Below the pieces are notes generated by a model. That model had not been told where the DNA came from. It ran no database searches and saw only the letters and a list, made by a program, of their open reading frames with translations. From Panagrolaimus kolymaensis (taxonomy: Eukaryota; Nematoda; Chromadorea; Rhabditida; Panagrolaimidae): a stretch of DNA of 64,000 nucleotides. Of this stretch, positions 37,681 to 50,335 are shown one piece after another (position 1 is the stretch's first letter; every line of letters begins with the position of its first letter). The translations under genes were made by a program, and so were the position numbers. The stretch covers positions 434,001 through 498,000 of the forward strand of contig JAJQJQ010000030.1 in the NCBI GenBank assembly GCA_028622995.1, given 5' to 3'.

Positions 37681-38253
37681 TTTTTTTTTCTAATCAAATA
37701 TTTGAAAAACTGAAAATAAAAAAAAGGTAAAAAAAAGGCAACCGAACGAACAGAAAAAATAAATGAAAAAGAAAATGTCCGCTACAAGGTCAAAAGTCGT
37801 TGGTTGGTGCGACTTAAATTTTAAACGGGAGAAAACAGTGAAGAAAAACCCCCGAATAATAAAAATATAAATTTCCAAACAGATGAAAAAAAAAGTACAT
37901 TTTCTTTTAATTTTTTTATAGCAAAAAATATTGTTTGCATCTTTCGATTTTTATTTTTCTTTGGTTGATTGTTGGTCATTTTGATAAGACAGACGCATGG
38001 AAAAAATTCTTTGTCTTTTTTTGCTGCTTGATTTTTTGCGATATTTTCTGTCCCTTATCAGTTCCACCTTCAAGCAAAGAATTTTTTTTCCATTTTGAAA
38101 TAATCTTTCGAAGATTTGAATCCGGGTTAAAAGAAAAATTAAATTTTTTGGAAGACAGATTTGATTCAAAAATTTTTTGCATTATAATTACTGCAGATTT
38201 TATTTTATTTTAAAAATATGAATTTATTTATGAAAAATAAAGTAAATACGATT
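37681..38253. other. Intergenic spacer
   Basis: Upstream of pam-1 and downstream of the minus-strand CUB-like gene. A/T-rich, with no recognised feature. Confidence 0.4.
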
Positions 38254-40715
38254 TTAATGATTAATAATAAAAATAATAAGCATTAAAATTAAAGACGACA
38301 CCGGTGTCAAGTTAAATAATTCAGCAACAGCAGAGGTTTGTGTTGGGGGCGGATTTCCTAGCGTTGTTTTTGTAAAATTAGTCGGTGGTGATGTGTTTGA
38401 AGTTGTTGAAAAATTAGTGGGTGGTGGTGTCTCTGAATATGGTGGTGTATCAGTTGTGTAACTGGTTGTGGTTGTAGAATTTATAAATGGAATAATACTA
38501 TATTTTATGAGAAATCCATTTGATAAACCCGGGCAACTTTCATTGTAGTATAAAGAAAACTTTCTCCCATATTGAGTAATACTTGATTTAGGTGTTAGTT
38601 TTAAAATGATTTTTATTAAAAATTAAATTAAAAAATATTTTATTACGTAATATTAACGTTAGCATCTTCGTTCCCAAAAATTACTATTGAGTTGTTATCT
38701 AAACTTTTAACATCTAAAATTATATTCCGATATGAATCATATGGATATGGCACAGCCAATGTATATAATGCATTAGATTCATCTTGGCATTGTTTAATTC
38801 CTCCATAGCTTGATGATGTCATAATTCCATCACTTTCCAACATATTTTCATCAACATATTCATACGAACTATCATAAGAGGTAACAGTAAGATTTATAGA
38901 CTTTGAAGATGGTATCACAATATTTAATGATGGTATAAATATTTTTGTTGGACCCCATTTTCAAATATTGGTTGAACTTAAAATGAAACTTTAATAATAA
39001 TTAAAGAATGAAATCAGAAAATTACTCAAATTTAAAATATTCATTTTGATTTATAGCACTTTTGATAGAATATGATGTATTCGAAGAAATTAAAAAATTG
39101 CTTAATGTCATTGATTGTGAGCCATCAGCTAGAATAGTCATTTTGCAATCACCATTGTTGTTAGCTTCCAAAGACAGATTATAACTCTGATAATAGCTTA
39201 TTGAATTAAAAACATTGTTTGACAAGCAATTTTTTGAATCAACTATAAAAAAGAGACGTAATTATAAAATCTAGATAATGAAAATAATCGGTTTTACGTT
39301 TTTGCATTCTAAAGAATATCGCAACATTTGCTCCATCTCTATTTGGTTGATAAATATTAAAACACCCGGAGGAAGATGAAATATGGCGGGGAATAATTAA
39401 ATTATCACTAGTTATTTTATTAGAATCAAGTCTATAATAAATCTATTTTTTCAAAATTTACATGTCGTTTAAGTATATGCCTACGTTGCAATAAAGTTGT
39501 CCATGTTATTAGAATCAAACAAATTAGAAGATGACAGGCTTCTCAGTGATATAGGACTGTAAGTACTAAAATTTGGTATAAATAGCTCTAAAGTATCATT
39601 TCCATTTATACAAATTGTGAAAACATCATTTTGATTTAAATCAGCTAGCCATAAAACATGAGTAGGAGAAGTATTGGTCAGATTTACAATAGACAGAAAA
39701 TTAGGTGGTGTTATTGGCTCAACTCTTATTGTCCAATATCCCAAAATATAATCATAGTATATAGAATCATACTCTTTTTGTGAATAAAAGCTTAATGTTA
39801 CATTATCGGTTGAATGGAATGTTCTTTGAGAAAAATATGATGTTATACTAAAATTTTAAAAAAAACTTTTAATAGTAGGTATATTTTTCTTTAATATAAA
39901 CATACGTTTCAGTTAGCTGGTTGTTAACATAAATTGATATGTAGTCCCCTTGATGTAATGATATAGAGATTCCAGAAATGGCAAAATAATTCGTTGCACA
40001 TGAAGGATTTGGTTTTAACTAAATTTTAATTTATAATTTGTAAAACAACTTTTTTTTCTTACAATAAAATTGCATTGAAGATTACTACAATAATTATCAG
40101 ATGATGATGATGGAGTTATATCTGTATAATCGCTACATGGAATAACAATATTTGATTGTGCACATTCACATTCTACAACAAAAATAAAATCATGAATCAT
40201 GATAACCATAAATGGAGAGAAAGTGTACTTACCTAATAGCGTGGCATCCATTCGAAATCCTGCTTGTTGAATGCTTCCATCTGATCGAAAATTAAGTATT
40301 GTACCATTAGCGTTGGAAGTTAAAAAATAATAAATTTTATTATTTATGAAAATTGGATCTGAGTTTGAATTCGAGCTATAGTCTTCTAAAGTGAGGTTAT
40401 CGACATTGTTTTCAATTCAGGATCGGTACAAAGAACATTTATGGGCCAAAATATGAATCGTTTAGTGTAAAAAAGAATTTAATTTATTAACTGAAAAAAA
40501 AAATGGCTTACAATAGCGTTATCCGTATCATTGATTGTAATATTAAATTTACAATTTTTCCTTTGATCGCGAGTCATTAACATCGGAAATGCAAGCGATT
40601 CAAGAAATTGTAGTTTATCGGGGAGCAAGGTTAATTCAAAGTCTTCAGTACAAATATATTTTCCATGTAAGCATGGAAAAAAGCTAAGAATAAATAGATA
40701 AACAAAAGCATTCAT
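38254..40715 (-). pseudogene. CUB-like secreted protein, copy A, probably degraded
   Basis: It starts with a signal peptide (NAFVYLFILSFFPCLHG) and ends with a Thr/Pro-rich stalk (TTTTSYTTDTPPYSETPPP) and a hydrophobic tail typical of a GPI signal. Exon-like pieces align with the intact paralogue at 42177-45881: RSDGSIQQAGF, CSNLQCNFI, ATNYFAISGISISLHQG, SPTHVLWLADLNQNDVFTIC, SKNCLSNNVF, QNEYFKFE. Three defects are visible. Around 40400-40470 the conserved sequence is spread over different frames with stops. Near 38950-38965 the frame shifts between VQQKYLYH and SLNIVIPS. The last intron has AA where the paralogue has the AG acceptor, though a nearby CAAG could replace it in frame. It is probably a decaying copy, unless assembly indels explain the shifts. 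Confidence 0.7.
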
Positions 40716-42176
40716 CGGAAAAATATTATTAACGTACATATTTCTTAAATTTGAGTGAACCTAATAAATTGAAAACTTTTTTTAACAGTTTTATTTCTTC
40801 ATTCCTTCCATTTTTATTGTTATCATTTTTTTCTCACATAATTTTGTTTGGAAATTAAAAAGGATTAATATGCATGAAAGGTAGGAAAAAAATGAAATTG
40901 TAACAATAAGTATTTGATTTTTAAGACCCTCTCTCACTTAAATTTTTTTTTGATATCCTTTCATTATTCAACATTAATTTTTTTTATCAAAGAAAAATGT
41001 GTGCTTTGGTATTCACAGAGTCAAAACATACAGAAAAATAAAGCCGTGATTAGTGCAAAAATTATTAGCATTGCAAAATTATCAAGATTAATCAACATCA
41101 ACAACACAAAACATGAAAGACGACAAAGTGAGAGAAAGAAATGCGAGGAAAGACTTTTACATCCTCATCGTGCAAAAATATACAAGCATTTCAAATAGTC
41201 TCGCTCAGTCACAACCGGCCTTTTGGAATTTTCAAATTAAAAAATTATAGTTTGTCTATTAGTTAGTTAAAAATTGTTTGCATTGTTTCCTTTTTAAGCA
41301 TAGCTGTCGAATGTTGGAAAATCTTCGATTAGAATTTCGAAATTCGACAGCTCTGCTCGGAAGGAAACTTTTTTTAATTATATTTTCGTGAACATTTGAA
41401 CTAAAAATTTTTTTTTTAATTTCAATTAACTGCGCATTAATTTTTTTATCTGCGAGAAAAATAAAAATAAATGAAAGAAAGAAGCCTAAACAAACAAAAA
41501 TATATGTCCGCCGAGAATTGAGCTTAATAACTTATTTTTATCCCAACTTTTCAAAAACAAAATAGTGTTAATAATATTCAGCCATGTGTCTTGATGGTTT
41601 TTAAAAACTATTTAAAGAAGTTTTGATATTATTGTTTTGGTTTAAATGAAGCAATAAAAAAACACTAACTCGATTTTTTTTAAATGCAAAATCTTCTCAA
41701 ATTTTTTTAAGTTTTTTACTTTTACAGTAGGAAACTTTTATTTTTTTAAAAATTAATTGCTATTGAAATTTGGTATTTGCTTTCGAATTTCATCGGGCGA
41801 AAGTTATATATTTGCAATAGGATTTTTTGTACAATTGAACTCAAAATATTTTTCTTTATTCGAAATTAACTGCACCTTTTTAATGTTATCAGCAACAAAA
41901 TAAACGGAAAGAAGCATAAACAAACAAACATATATGCACGCTGAGTATCTTTTATTGTTTTTTCTAATGTCACTAAAAAAGCTTCAATCTGCTATTAGAC
42001 ATTAAGATTCAAATATAATCAGTATATGTCATTGATAATAATATATTTTTTTGAGTGTCAATTACGCAAGTGCCATGATGGCGCCGATAAAAAACAATTG
42101 ATTTAAAAGCAGAAGTAAAAAATTTTCTTCGATATTAATTTTTATTATTTTTATAGCAAACTAATAAGAAAAAAAT
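40716..42176. promoter_or_regulatory. Upstream region of CUB-like copy B, with repeated module
   Basis: Divergent spacer between CUB-like copies A and B. Two copies of a module lie at about 41385-41515 and 41823-42064: a start near TTGAACT, then AATTAACTGC, a GATA-type site (TTATCTGC or TTATCAGC), AGAAGC.TAAACAAACAAA and TATATG..CGC.GAG. A third copy lies upstream of CUB-like copy C. In C. elegans, TGATAA sites bound by GATA factors drive intestinal genes; applying that here is inference. A short perfect hairpin lies at 41302-41352. Confidence 0.65.
41302..41352. repeat. Short hairpin (11-bp arms)
   Basis: AGCTGTCGAAT at 41302-41312 is the exact reverse complement of ATTCGACAGCT at 41342-41352, with a 29-base spacer that itself carries TTCGAnnnTAGAA symmetry. 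It lies just before the repeated promoter module. Confidence 0.65.
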
Positions 42177-45100
42177 ATGGAAAAGATTGTATTTTTATTA
42201 ATTTTTTCAAGCTTGCATTTAGCTAAAACCGACCTGACTTTTCAAGATGTTGAATGTACGGAAAATTGGAAGACATATTTTTTGTCACAAAATTTAATTA
42301 CATATTTTCGATCACCTAGCTATCCCACATCTCTTGCTCATCCTCAATTAAAATGCAATGCCATTTTTCAAACAGTAAGTTAATGCTTATAACTATATTT
42401 ATATTAATGAATTTTTTAGGTTGATACTGAAATATTTTTTTGGGTTGCCATGTTTAATGGGAATACTCCTATGTTTTTTATTATTTCTGATGAAGATTAT
42501 CATAGTTTAAAGCAAGTTTATAAAATTTCTCCTAATTTATCTTCTCTTTTTTTTTGAGTTTTAGGCCATATAATTCTAACAAAGGATTTGTTAGCTATTC
42601 TGCAATTTCTACAAGCCTTAGATTCTTTTTGGATGATTCTGCATACAGAACTTGGACAGCATTTGAAGGAATCGTTGCAGTTTATAGTGAGTTTAATTTT
42701 TTTATTATTTCCTTGACAATTTTTGATATCTTATGAAAAGTTTTGTTAAACATCTCAAAAATTCAAAAACAATTAAAAATGAATAAATTTTTTTTTTAAA
42801 ATTAATTTACTAAATTAATTTGATTTTTTGAGTTAAAAAGGAAAATTACGATCATTTTATTTTCAGACATAGAAGCCAGGGAACATTCATGCCCACTTGC
42901 AAATGAAACCATTTCTTTGGAGGATGGAAAAGTGATTCCAATTGCATCAGATTTTAATACAACTCTAAGCAATACAACATGTTGGTGGAAATTTCAAATC
43001 AATTCCAACAATCAAAGATTTAAAATTGTTATTCAACATGTTAATTTTACAAAACTCTTTTCATTGGATTTAGAAACAGATGGAAAAATAATTGCAAAGT
43101 AAAAAAAAATTATTTTAGAAACAAAGCTTTTAAAAGAAATTTTTAGATTTAATAACACTTACAAACAATTATATCCAATGCCATATTATTTTGAAAGCAA
43201 CAGCGGTTCATTTATTTTAAATTTTAATAGCGTTGATTTTTATAATAATGGCTTTTTTGCTATTGTTTCTGCTGTTAGCAAAACTTTTCATTATCCTAAT
43301 AAACAATGTAAACGTAATGATGGCTCTATTGCTAATGGAGATTTTGTTAATGGATATCAACCGTATGATGTAAAATATTTTTAATTTTTTTTTGCATTTT
43401 GCTAAAATATTTATTTTAAAAAAATATTGTTTTAGCAATGCAATGCCATTATTACCATTCCTGATCATCAAGAAATTTATATTAATGCTGAATATTTTTA
43501 TATTGAAGAAAATGCTGATAAAGTTACATTGACGACATTAAAGAATAACAATAGTTTTTTAATAACTGATAATTTTAATTATCTTTTAACTTCTGAAGTA
43601 GGCGATTCTAAAATAGAATTCGTATCCGATGGAAGTATTCAACAAGGTGGATTTTATCTTGCTATGGTTTATATGGGTGAGAAGCGTATTAATTTTAGCT
43701 AAAATTACCGAATTATTTATTAGAAAAATAATAAGGTTGATGAAAATTAAAATTTATATATACTCTTTCATTATAAAAAAGAAAAGAAAAAGAAAATATA
43801 AAAAATTGGATTCATTTTTAGATTGTAAATGTGCTGATTCCATACAAATTTTGGATTGTGAATATTCTACATCGATAACGATCCTTAATCCAAATTACAT
43901 TTATGATGATGATGAGCAAAGCGCATATTGCAGTAATATGAAATGCAATTTTATTGTACGAAAATTTTAGTTCATTTTTCTATTTAAATGAATTATTATT
44001 TTTTTAAGATTCAACATAATGAAACTTGCGCACCACGTTATTTTAAACTCACATATAAGTTTTCTGTGCGTGATGATTTAGACTATACTCTTCTATACAA
44101 TAATGGCGAATTATTAGAAAAGTGAGTGGGAGTGAATTTTTTGAGTGAATCATTTTTCTAATTAAAATGTTTTATTATTAAGTGTCACATCATTTCAAAA
44201 TATTCGAGTATTTTCTTCATCAACAAATATAACACTACAATTTTTTTCTGGAAATGCTTCACCTTTTAATCAATTAAAACTGGGTAGTCTAAGATGGAAT
44301 ATAGAAGCTGAATATATTGATTTACCAACTATTTTTCCAACCATTTATCTTAATGAAACCGTTCCAACATATGTTAGTTGGTTAAATAATGTAAATGTAA
44401 ATACTATGATTGTTGTGTGTTCAACAGCAATAAATGATACAATGGAAATGTTTGTAACACGAAATGTCCAAGCTTTATCAAATTATAGTATATATTATGG
44501 AACAGATTTGATAAATTTTGTTACAACGTAAGTCGGGATTTAGCTATTCCTGAAATGTTTTTATTGTTGAAGAAAAGGATAAAGAATAATTATGGTTTTT
44601 TATTTCAGATTAGATTCCCCTACAATTACTTCTCATAATGGAACCCTTTTGCGAAGTATGGTTTTATTATCAAATTGTGTAACCCTTTACAACTATCACG
44701 CAACAAATTCATATTATCTTGATATGGTAAATACAGTTGTATTGTTTAGATTAAAAAATGGTAAAAGTTTCAATTCTTCGTCCTCAAAATCTTAATATTA
44801 AATAAACAAAATTTTAGCAAACACAAAAAATTGCAAGAATACAAATAATGTTTTTCTTACTCCCGATTCGTCATCCATTAATTCATTTGTTGTACATGGC
44901 GAAGCTTTATCCACAGGTGAATGCGAACTTATTTTATTAAGTGGTCATACAGTCTATGAAGATATTACAATAAACTTTGGTAATTTCACAACAACAACAT
45001 CTCAAACTGGGCCTGTTATTTTCAAAAGTACCTTAAATCGAAAAGAATATTTTAGGGTTTTGTAAGCTTTAAAGATTTTTTGGGGTTTTATCTATATTAT

Positions 45101-45881
45101 TTATTTTTTAGGCAGAATGAAGCATCATTTTGGGAAAAAGTTTCAATAGATACGCCTTCTTTAACTGTAATTATTCCAAAATCAAGTGATATTACATTTT
45201 ATACAAATCCATTGTCACATTATTTATCTGTAAGTGGTGATGGAACTAAAGGAGTTTTATGCTCAGGAAATTATGGTGGATTTCCTACATTCCAAACCTC
45301 TTTCAATGTAACTAATAAAGGATATCGAAATGTAACCATAACTGTTAAATACTTAAGAGGAAATCAAACAGTAAATATACAAAGTGATTGGGATCATAAT
45401 TATCAGTAAGCTTATTTACTATTTTTTATTTATTTATTAAACGCTTGAATTATTATTTTTAAGCTTGACAGCCGATGACAACACCATCAAGTTTAATTCC
45501 AAATCATTTTCGCTAAGTTTTTACTCGCAAATTCAAAATTATGATATGTTCCTTGCTGAATTTGCGTATAATAATCTTCCATCAACTACAACTCGGACAA
45601 GTACAACTACAACAACAACAACCACAAAAAAGATATCCACCATTAGTTCAACACCATCAACGACAACTAAAAATTCTGCAAGTTTTTCGCCTTCAGTTCA
45701 GTCATCATCGGCATCCTCTGCATTAATTACAACAACTCCTACTGTATCAATTTTGCCGACAAAACAAACAACATCGACTTTACCGATGCCAACAAAAACT
45801 TCAGGAGCCCCAGCATTATTTAGTTTAATCCATGCAACCGTAATTTCTTGGTTAATGGCTTCTTTGATGGGTGGTTTTTAA
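42177..45881 (+). CDS. CUB-like multidomain protein, copy B (GPI-anchor type)
   Basis: Thirteen exons (42177-42374, 42420-42511, 42565-42686, 42867-43098, 43147-43369, 43436-43676, 43822-43955, 44009-44121, 44183-44527, 44609-44760, 44818-45061, 45112-45405, 45464-45881) join in phase to 935 residues. A signal peptide (residues 1-17) is followed by successive Cys-bearing CUB-like modules: about 20-137 with ITYFRSPSYP and PYNSNKGF, 140-289 with HSCPLANETISL, 290-369 with DGSIQQGGF, 370-617, and 618-800 with GECELILLSG and GPVIFKS. About 838-905 is Thr/Ser-rich and mucin-like; the last 20 residues are hydrophobic without a basic tail, as for GPI attachment. Intron 2 uses a GC donor. In C. elegans CUB-like proteins are secreted, often pathogen-induced gut products; the exact role here is unknown. 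Confidence 0.85.
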
Positions 45882-46946
45882 ATAATTAAAAAAAAATGTT
45901 ATCAATGATTGTTTTTTATTTTATTCTAAATGAATCAAAAAACTTAATTAAGGTCATAAAAATTTATTCGTTCAATGTCTTCTTTATTTTTTCTAAGTTG
46001 TGTTCTTACCTTAATCTATCAAGTTATTTTTATTATTGTCGAAAAACATAATTAATTAATTCAAAAAGACCTTAATCCCATTCATTTACTTATTTTTTTT
46101 CTAGCTTTGTATTATTATATAAAAAAAAATAATAAATAAATTTTTTTTAAAGCCGCAACAACTAACTGACACAAGCAAAAAAGCAAAAGAAAATTAATGA
46201 AAGTTCCATGGATAATCATTTTAAAATTGTAACTTTTTAGTTTGAATAATATAACCGAAACAACAAAATCAACTTTATCCCCAAGAACTTCAGGAGCCAT
46301 CACTTCAACAATTTCCATAACCCTTGAAGCAATGATTTTAGCAACTCTTAGCATATTTTAAAAATAAAATAAAAAGATTGCTTTTTGTAATAAACTTTAT
46401 GTAATAAATAAATTTAGATTTTGCAAAAATAACTAATGATTAAAGTTAAAATAAAATGCCACAATAATTATATCTTTGCTTTTTTTAAATCTCAAGAAGT
46501 GCCAAATTCAAAAACGTTTTCTACAAAAAAAAATTTTAACCAACATTCAAAGTTTTTTGGGACAAAAAAAAATAGAGCGATGTCTCACTTCTTTCTCTTC
46601 TCTCTTTATTTTCTATCATTCATTTTAAAAATTTCTTGATTGTTCAAAATCGTTAAAATACATAAAATGAATTTCAGCCCTACAAACAAACAAAACAAAG
46701 ACAAAAGGTGAGAAAGCCCTAAAAATATTTTTTGTTTTTAGTTTTCAACAAAAAAGAAAAAGTTTAACGAAGACAGCAAAACCAAACCATAATATTGTGC
46801 AGCAGCAGCAGCAGCAACTTCATTATTGTTTTGCACATACATACATTGCCTTAACTTGGAGTCTTTGTCTCTTCTTTTTCTATTTTTTTTTTGTTGCTAA
46901 AAATTAAAAAGTTTATCATTAATTATTTTTAATATTCCTTTTAATA
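45882..46946. other. Intergenic after CUB-like copy B
   Basis: On the minus strand around 46115-46354 a short frame carries a C-terminal-like stretch of Thr/Ser and hydrophobic residues when read on the plus strand (TKSTLSPRTSGAITSTIS, from about 46263). This resembles the stalk and GPI tail of the CUB-like genes and may be a leftover 3' exon. An (AGC) run lies at 46801-46816. Nothing else was recognised. Confidence 0.4.
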
Positions 46947-48070
46947 ATGGCAAATAATTCATTTTCTTCTAGGTCCTCAAATAAAAAAGTATTATCGAAG
47001 CTTTAAAAGACGCGCTTCCAATCAATCTAAAAAGTATGAATGTAAGTAATTTATTATTACATTTACATTTTCACTTACGCGATTAGTGAGATAAAAAAAT
47101 AATTGTACATAACCAATAATCTTTTTTTTACTATTCAGAATCAAATAGAAAACATGCGTTTATTAATTGTTGATAAAAATGAAAAAGTAGCCTTTTTTGG
47201 TGGATGCACTTTTATGTTAAACAAATTTGCAAAGCGATTGATTATCCAACCAAATCTTGAAAGTAAAACTTATTATTTATAAAAATAGAAAAAGGGTAAA
47301 TAAAAATTCATTTTTTAGATTTTGAACAGATTTGTCTTAGCTTTAATGAAAAAATTGTTCGAAAAAAGGTTTTTTTTCTTTAAAATTTTTTCTATATATT
47401 CCAAATATTTATTTTCTAAACCTTAATTTTTCAGAATCTTCTTTATATATTTCAAAACAAAAACAACAATCAAAAAACAACAAAAAATTTTATTTTAATT
47501 TTTCCAAAAAAGCGAGAATGCATAGAAAATTTTGAAATAATTCAAGAAACAAGAGTTTGTTGTTTCATTTCTTCCAAAAAATTTTTAAAACTAGTTTATT
47601 TTTTGTTTGAGTCTTTCCAATCTGATACCTCCACGATGTCTGATGAAGAGCTTCAAATAAAATTCCTTCATCCTTTGATTGTAGAAATTCAAAACGCTGA
47701 GTTTAAACAGCAGCAAATTCAATGTTTTGTCGATCAAATGGTAAAAAAACCCTTATCCACAGAAAAAAAGCAAGAAAACAACTATCGAGAAGTTTTGGAA
47801 GATGATGCAGAAAAAATGGATAATATTTTTAATATTGTCGCCAATGTTTCTATCGTAGACGACGGGGACGACAAAGACAATAAAAACCACGACTGTAAAC
47901 CTATAAAAGTGAGTCAATTTGGTTAAGTTAAGAATTAATTATATAAAAATTTTTAAAAAAATATTTTTTAGAGCTTTAATAATTCCATTATTCATTTTAC
48001 CGTTGATGACCGAGATCCACCAAAACCAAATACTTGGAATAATTCGAGTCGTCGACCAATTGGTGGATAA
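46947..48070 (+). CDS. Unrecognised intracellular protein
   Basis: Five exons (46947-46988, 47139-47262, 47319-47368, 47435-47908, 47972-48070) join in phase to 262 residues. The first join uses a weaker donor (AAAAAA/GTATTA); starting at the ATG at 47154 is the alternative. The N-terminal half alternates beta-like and helical segments (MRLLIVDKNEKVAFFGG, NFILIFPKKRECIENF, VCCFISSKKFLKLVYFLFES). The C-terminal half is acidic (EDDAEKMDNI, VDDGDDKDNKNHD) and ends PPKPNTWNNSSRRPIGG. There is no signal peptide or membrane helix. I recognise no family; the N-terminal pattern is loosely like a longin or roadblock fold, but this is only an impression. Confidence 0.65.
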
Positions 48071-48909
48071 AAAATTAAAGTATTATTAGTTTTATATATT
48101 AAAATTTTTTACTTTCATTTATTTTGTTAAAAATGATGATGATTACTTGCTTTCATTATTAACTTTTTGTCTTTATATTTTATTTTTTCTTATAAAAGTT
48201 TTAAAATCAAAGTGATTTACATACATTAAAATTATTATTGAAAACATACATAATTAAATAATTTTTTTTGGGTGCACTATAAATTGATGTTGGATTTTTT
48301 CTTTTTCTTCATTTTTTTTCTTGACCATTCTTCGTTCAGCAAATTATTATTTTTTTATTTCCCTCAAAAAAAGAACAGTTTTAAAATTTTTGAGTTAAAA
48401 AAATTATTAGCTTTGAGACAAATAATATATAAAAAAGTTTTCTTCATAAACTATGGGTTGCTTAACAGAAATACTGTAAAAAGTAATTTAATTTTTCCTG
48501 TGAAACATACTTGAAAAAGATTCGATTATCTTTATTTCATAATTATTATGTTCGAACAACGAAACACCCTTTTTAGGGGTCTCTGACTCTCTCAATTTTT
48601 CATTTTTATTTTCCATATTTGGGTTCTTTTCGGTTTTAATTTGTCAAACGAATGAACACGATTGAATTAACAATGGCCACCATCGCTCACGATCGCATTT
48701 AATTTTTTGAATTGATCGATTTTCACTTTTTTTTTGATTCAATTAAAGTCAAACTACACAAACCAAAAAAAAAGAGAGGGGTGAAAAAAATTGGAATTAC
48801 TTTTTTATTGAATAATGGAATATTGCGCTTGGAAGGAAACACTTTATGGAAAATAAAAGAAAAAACGAAAAAGTTTGTTAAGAATATTAAAAAAAGATTT
48901 TTTGGGAAA
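48071..48909. other. Spacer before CHK-kinase-like gene
   Basis: A/T-rich. The downstream gene's frame stays open from an ATG near 48712, adding a basic stretch (KPKKKRGVKK) of doubtful status. No other feature was seen. Confidence 0.4.
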
Positions 48910-50335
48910 ATGGTTGCTGAAACATTTATTTCTGACGCCGTGGATTATTCCAAACCCATTGAAGGCCATTCTTCATTTACAATTGGATGGTTGCTGGATT
49001 CTTTAAGAAAAAATGATAAAACTTTTATTAAATTACATGGAAATCGAGGAGTTAAAAATGTGAGTTATCTCAATTTTTGTTTGAGCCATTATTTTTATAT
49101 TTTAAATTTTTTATAGGTAACCGCTTATGATATCGCAGGTGGAAAAGGTTTTCTATCAATAATCCTTAGATGCACTTTGACTTTTGTGGATTCCATTGAT
49201 TCAAAAGATGTTTATTCCACGATTCTCAAAATTCCTGGAACTCAATCCATGGATAATGCAAATGAAAAATGTGAGTTTGATTTTGGTGAAGTTGGAGAAA
49301 ATCAAAATGAACTTCAAAATTCCCGCATTCGAGAGTTTCACGAATTTGAATGCGAATTTTATAAAAATATTTCACCAATTTTAGAAGCTCCAACTCCAAA
49401 AGTTTATAAAATGGTTGATTGGAATTATAAAGAAAATATTGGATGCTTGCATATGGAAGATTTAACTCTTCGTGGAAAAACTATAACATTTTTCGAAAAT
49501 ATTAATTTGACTCAAGTCAAAAATATGATTCAAACTTTGGCTCAAATGCATAAAAACATATTAGTGGCAGACCCAAAAATTTGGCATGGAAAATATTTAA
49601 AGAACCAAAAAGCTATGATTAATTTTCCGAAAGCTTGCAATTCATCACTTAAAAAAATGTTGGAAAAATCAAAAAATCAAAGTTTGTTTATTCTTCTTTT
49701 TTTTTACTTTGAAAATTAATTATTTTTTAATTATTTTTATTTCAGCTGGTCTTGAATATTTGGTTAAAAAATACCAAAATTTTTATTTGAACACAGATTT
49801 TTCCATTTATGCAAATTCCCAAGCATATAAAGATTTGGGTTTGCCATCAATTTTGGTCCACGGAGATATGCATTCAGGAAATATTATGTGGGCCATCGAC
49901 GATGAAGGAAATATTCAAAATGAATTAGCGGCTTTAATGGATTGGCAAATAATGCACGAAGGTTCACCCATGTCTGATCTTGCTCGATTCTTAACTCATT
50001 GTTGTGACGGAGTTGTTCGTCGCCAAGCTGAATCATTCGCAATTGAATATTATTTTGAATGCTTAGTTAAAGAATTTGGAGGAGATAAATCTAAAATTTC
50101 ATTTAATGTGGAACAACTAAAGAAAGCTTATAATTATTCTTTCATCATTCAAGCTTTTCTCGCAGCAAATATGACTGAATTTTTTTTCACTGCAATTAAA
50201 GATGAAATTCCAACAGAAAGTTTGAAAAAAGCATGTTATGATTATGCCGTTTTGAAAGCCTTACACATGTATGAAGATATTGATAAACTTTTAGAGGGAG
50301 AAATGAAAAAAGAATTTGAAAAATATGGAATGTAA
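48910..50335 (+). CDS. CHK kinase-like protein (DUF1679 / ecdysteroid-kinase-like)
   Basis: Three exons (48910-49059, 49117-49681, 49746-50335) join in phase to 434 residues, normal for this nematode family. Features in order: TIGWLLDSL, VTAYDIAGGKGFLS (nucleotide-loop region), a Lys in LKIPGTQSM, FHEFECEFYKNI, GCLHMEDL, the catalytic loop LVHGDMHSGNIMW (Asp and Asn) and the metal-binding LMDWQ. The C-terminal helices have ARFLTHCCDGVVRR. This is an aminoglycoside-phosphotransferase-type fold predicted to phosphorylate a small molecule; insect relatives phosphorylate ecdysteroids, but the nematode substrates are not established. The start at 48910 is preferred, with an in-frame N-terminal extension possible. 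Confidence 0.88.
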
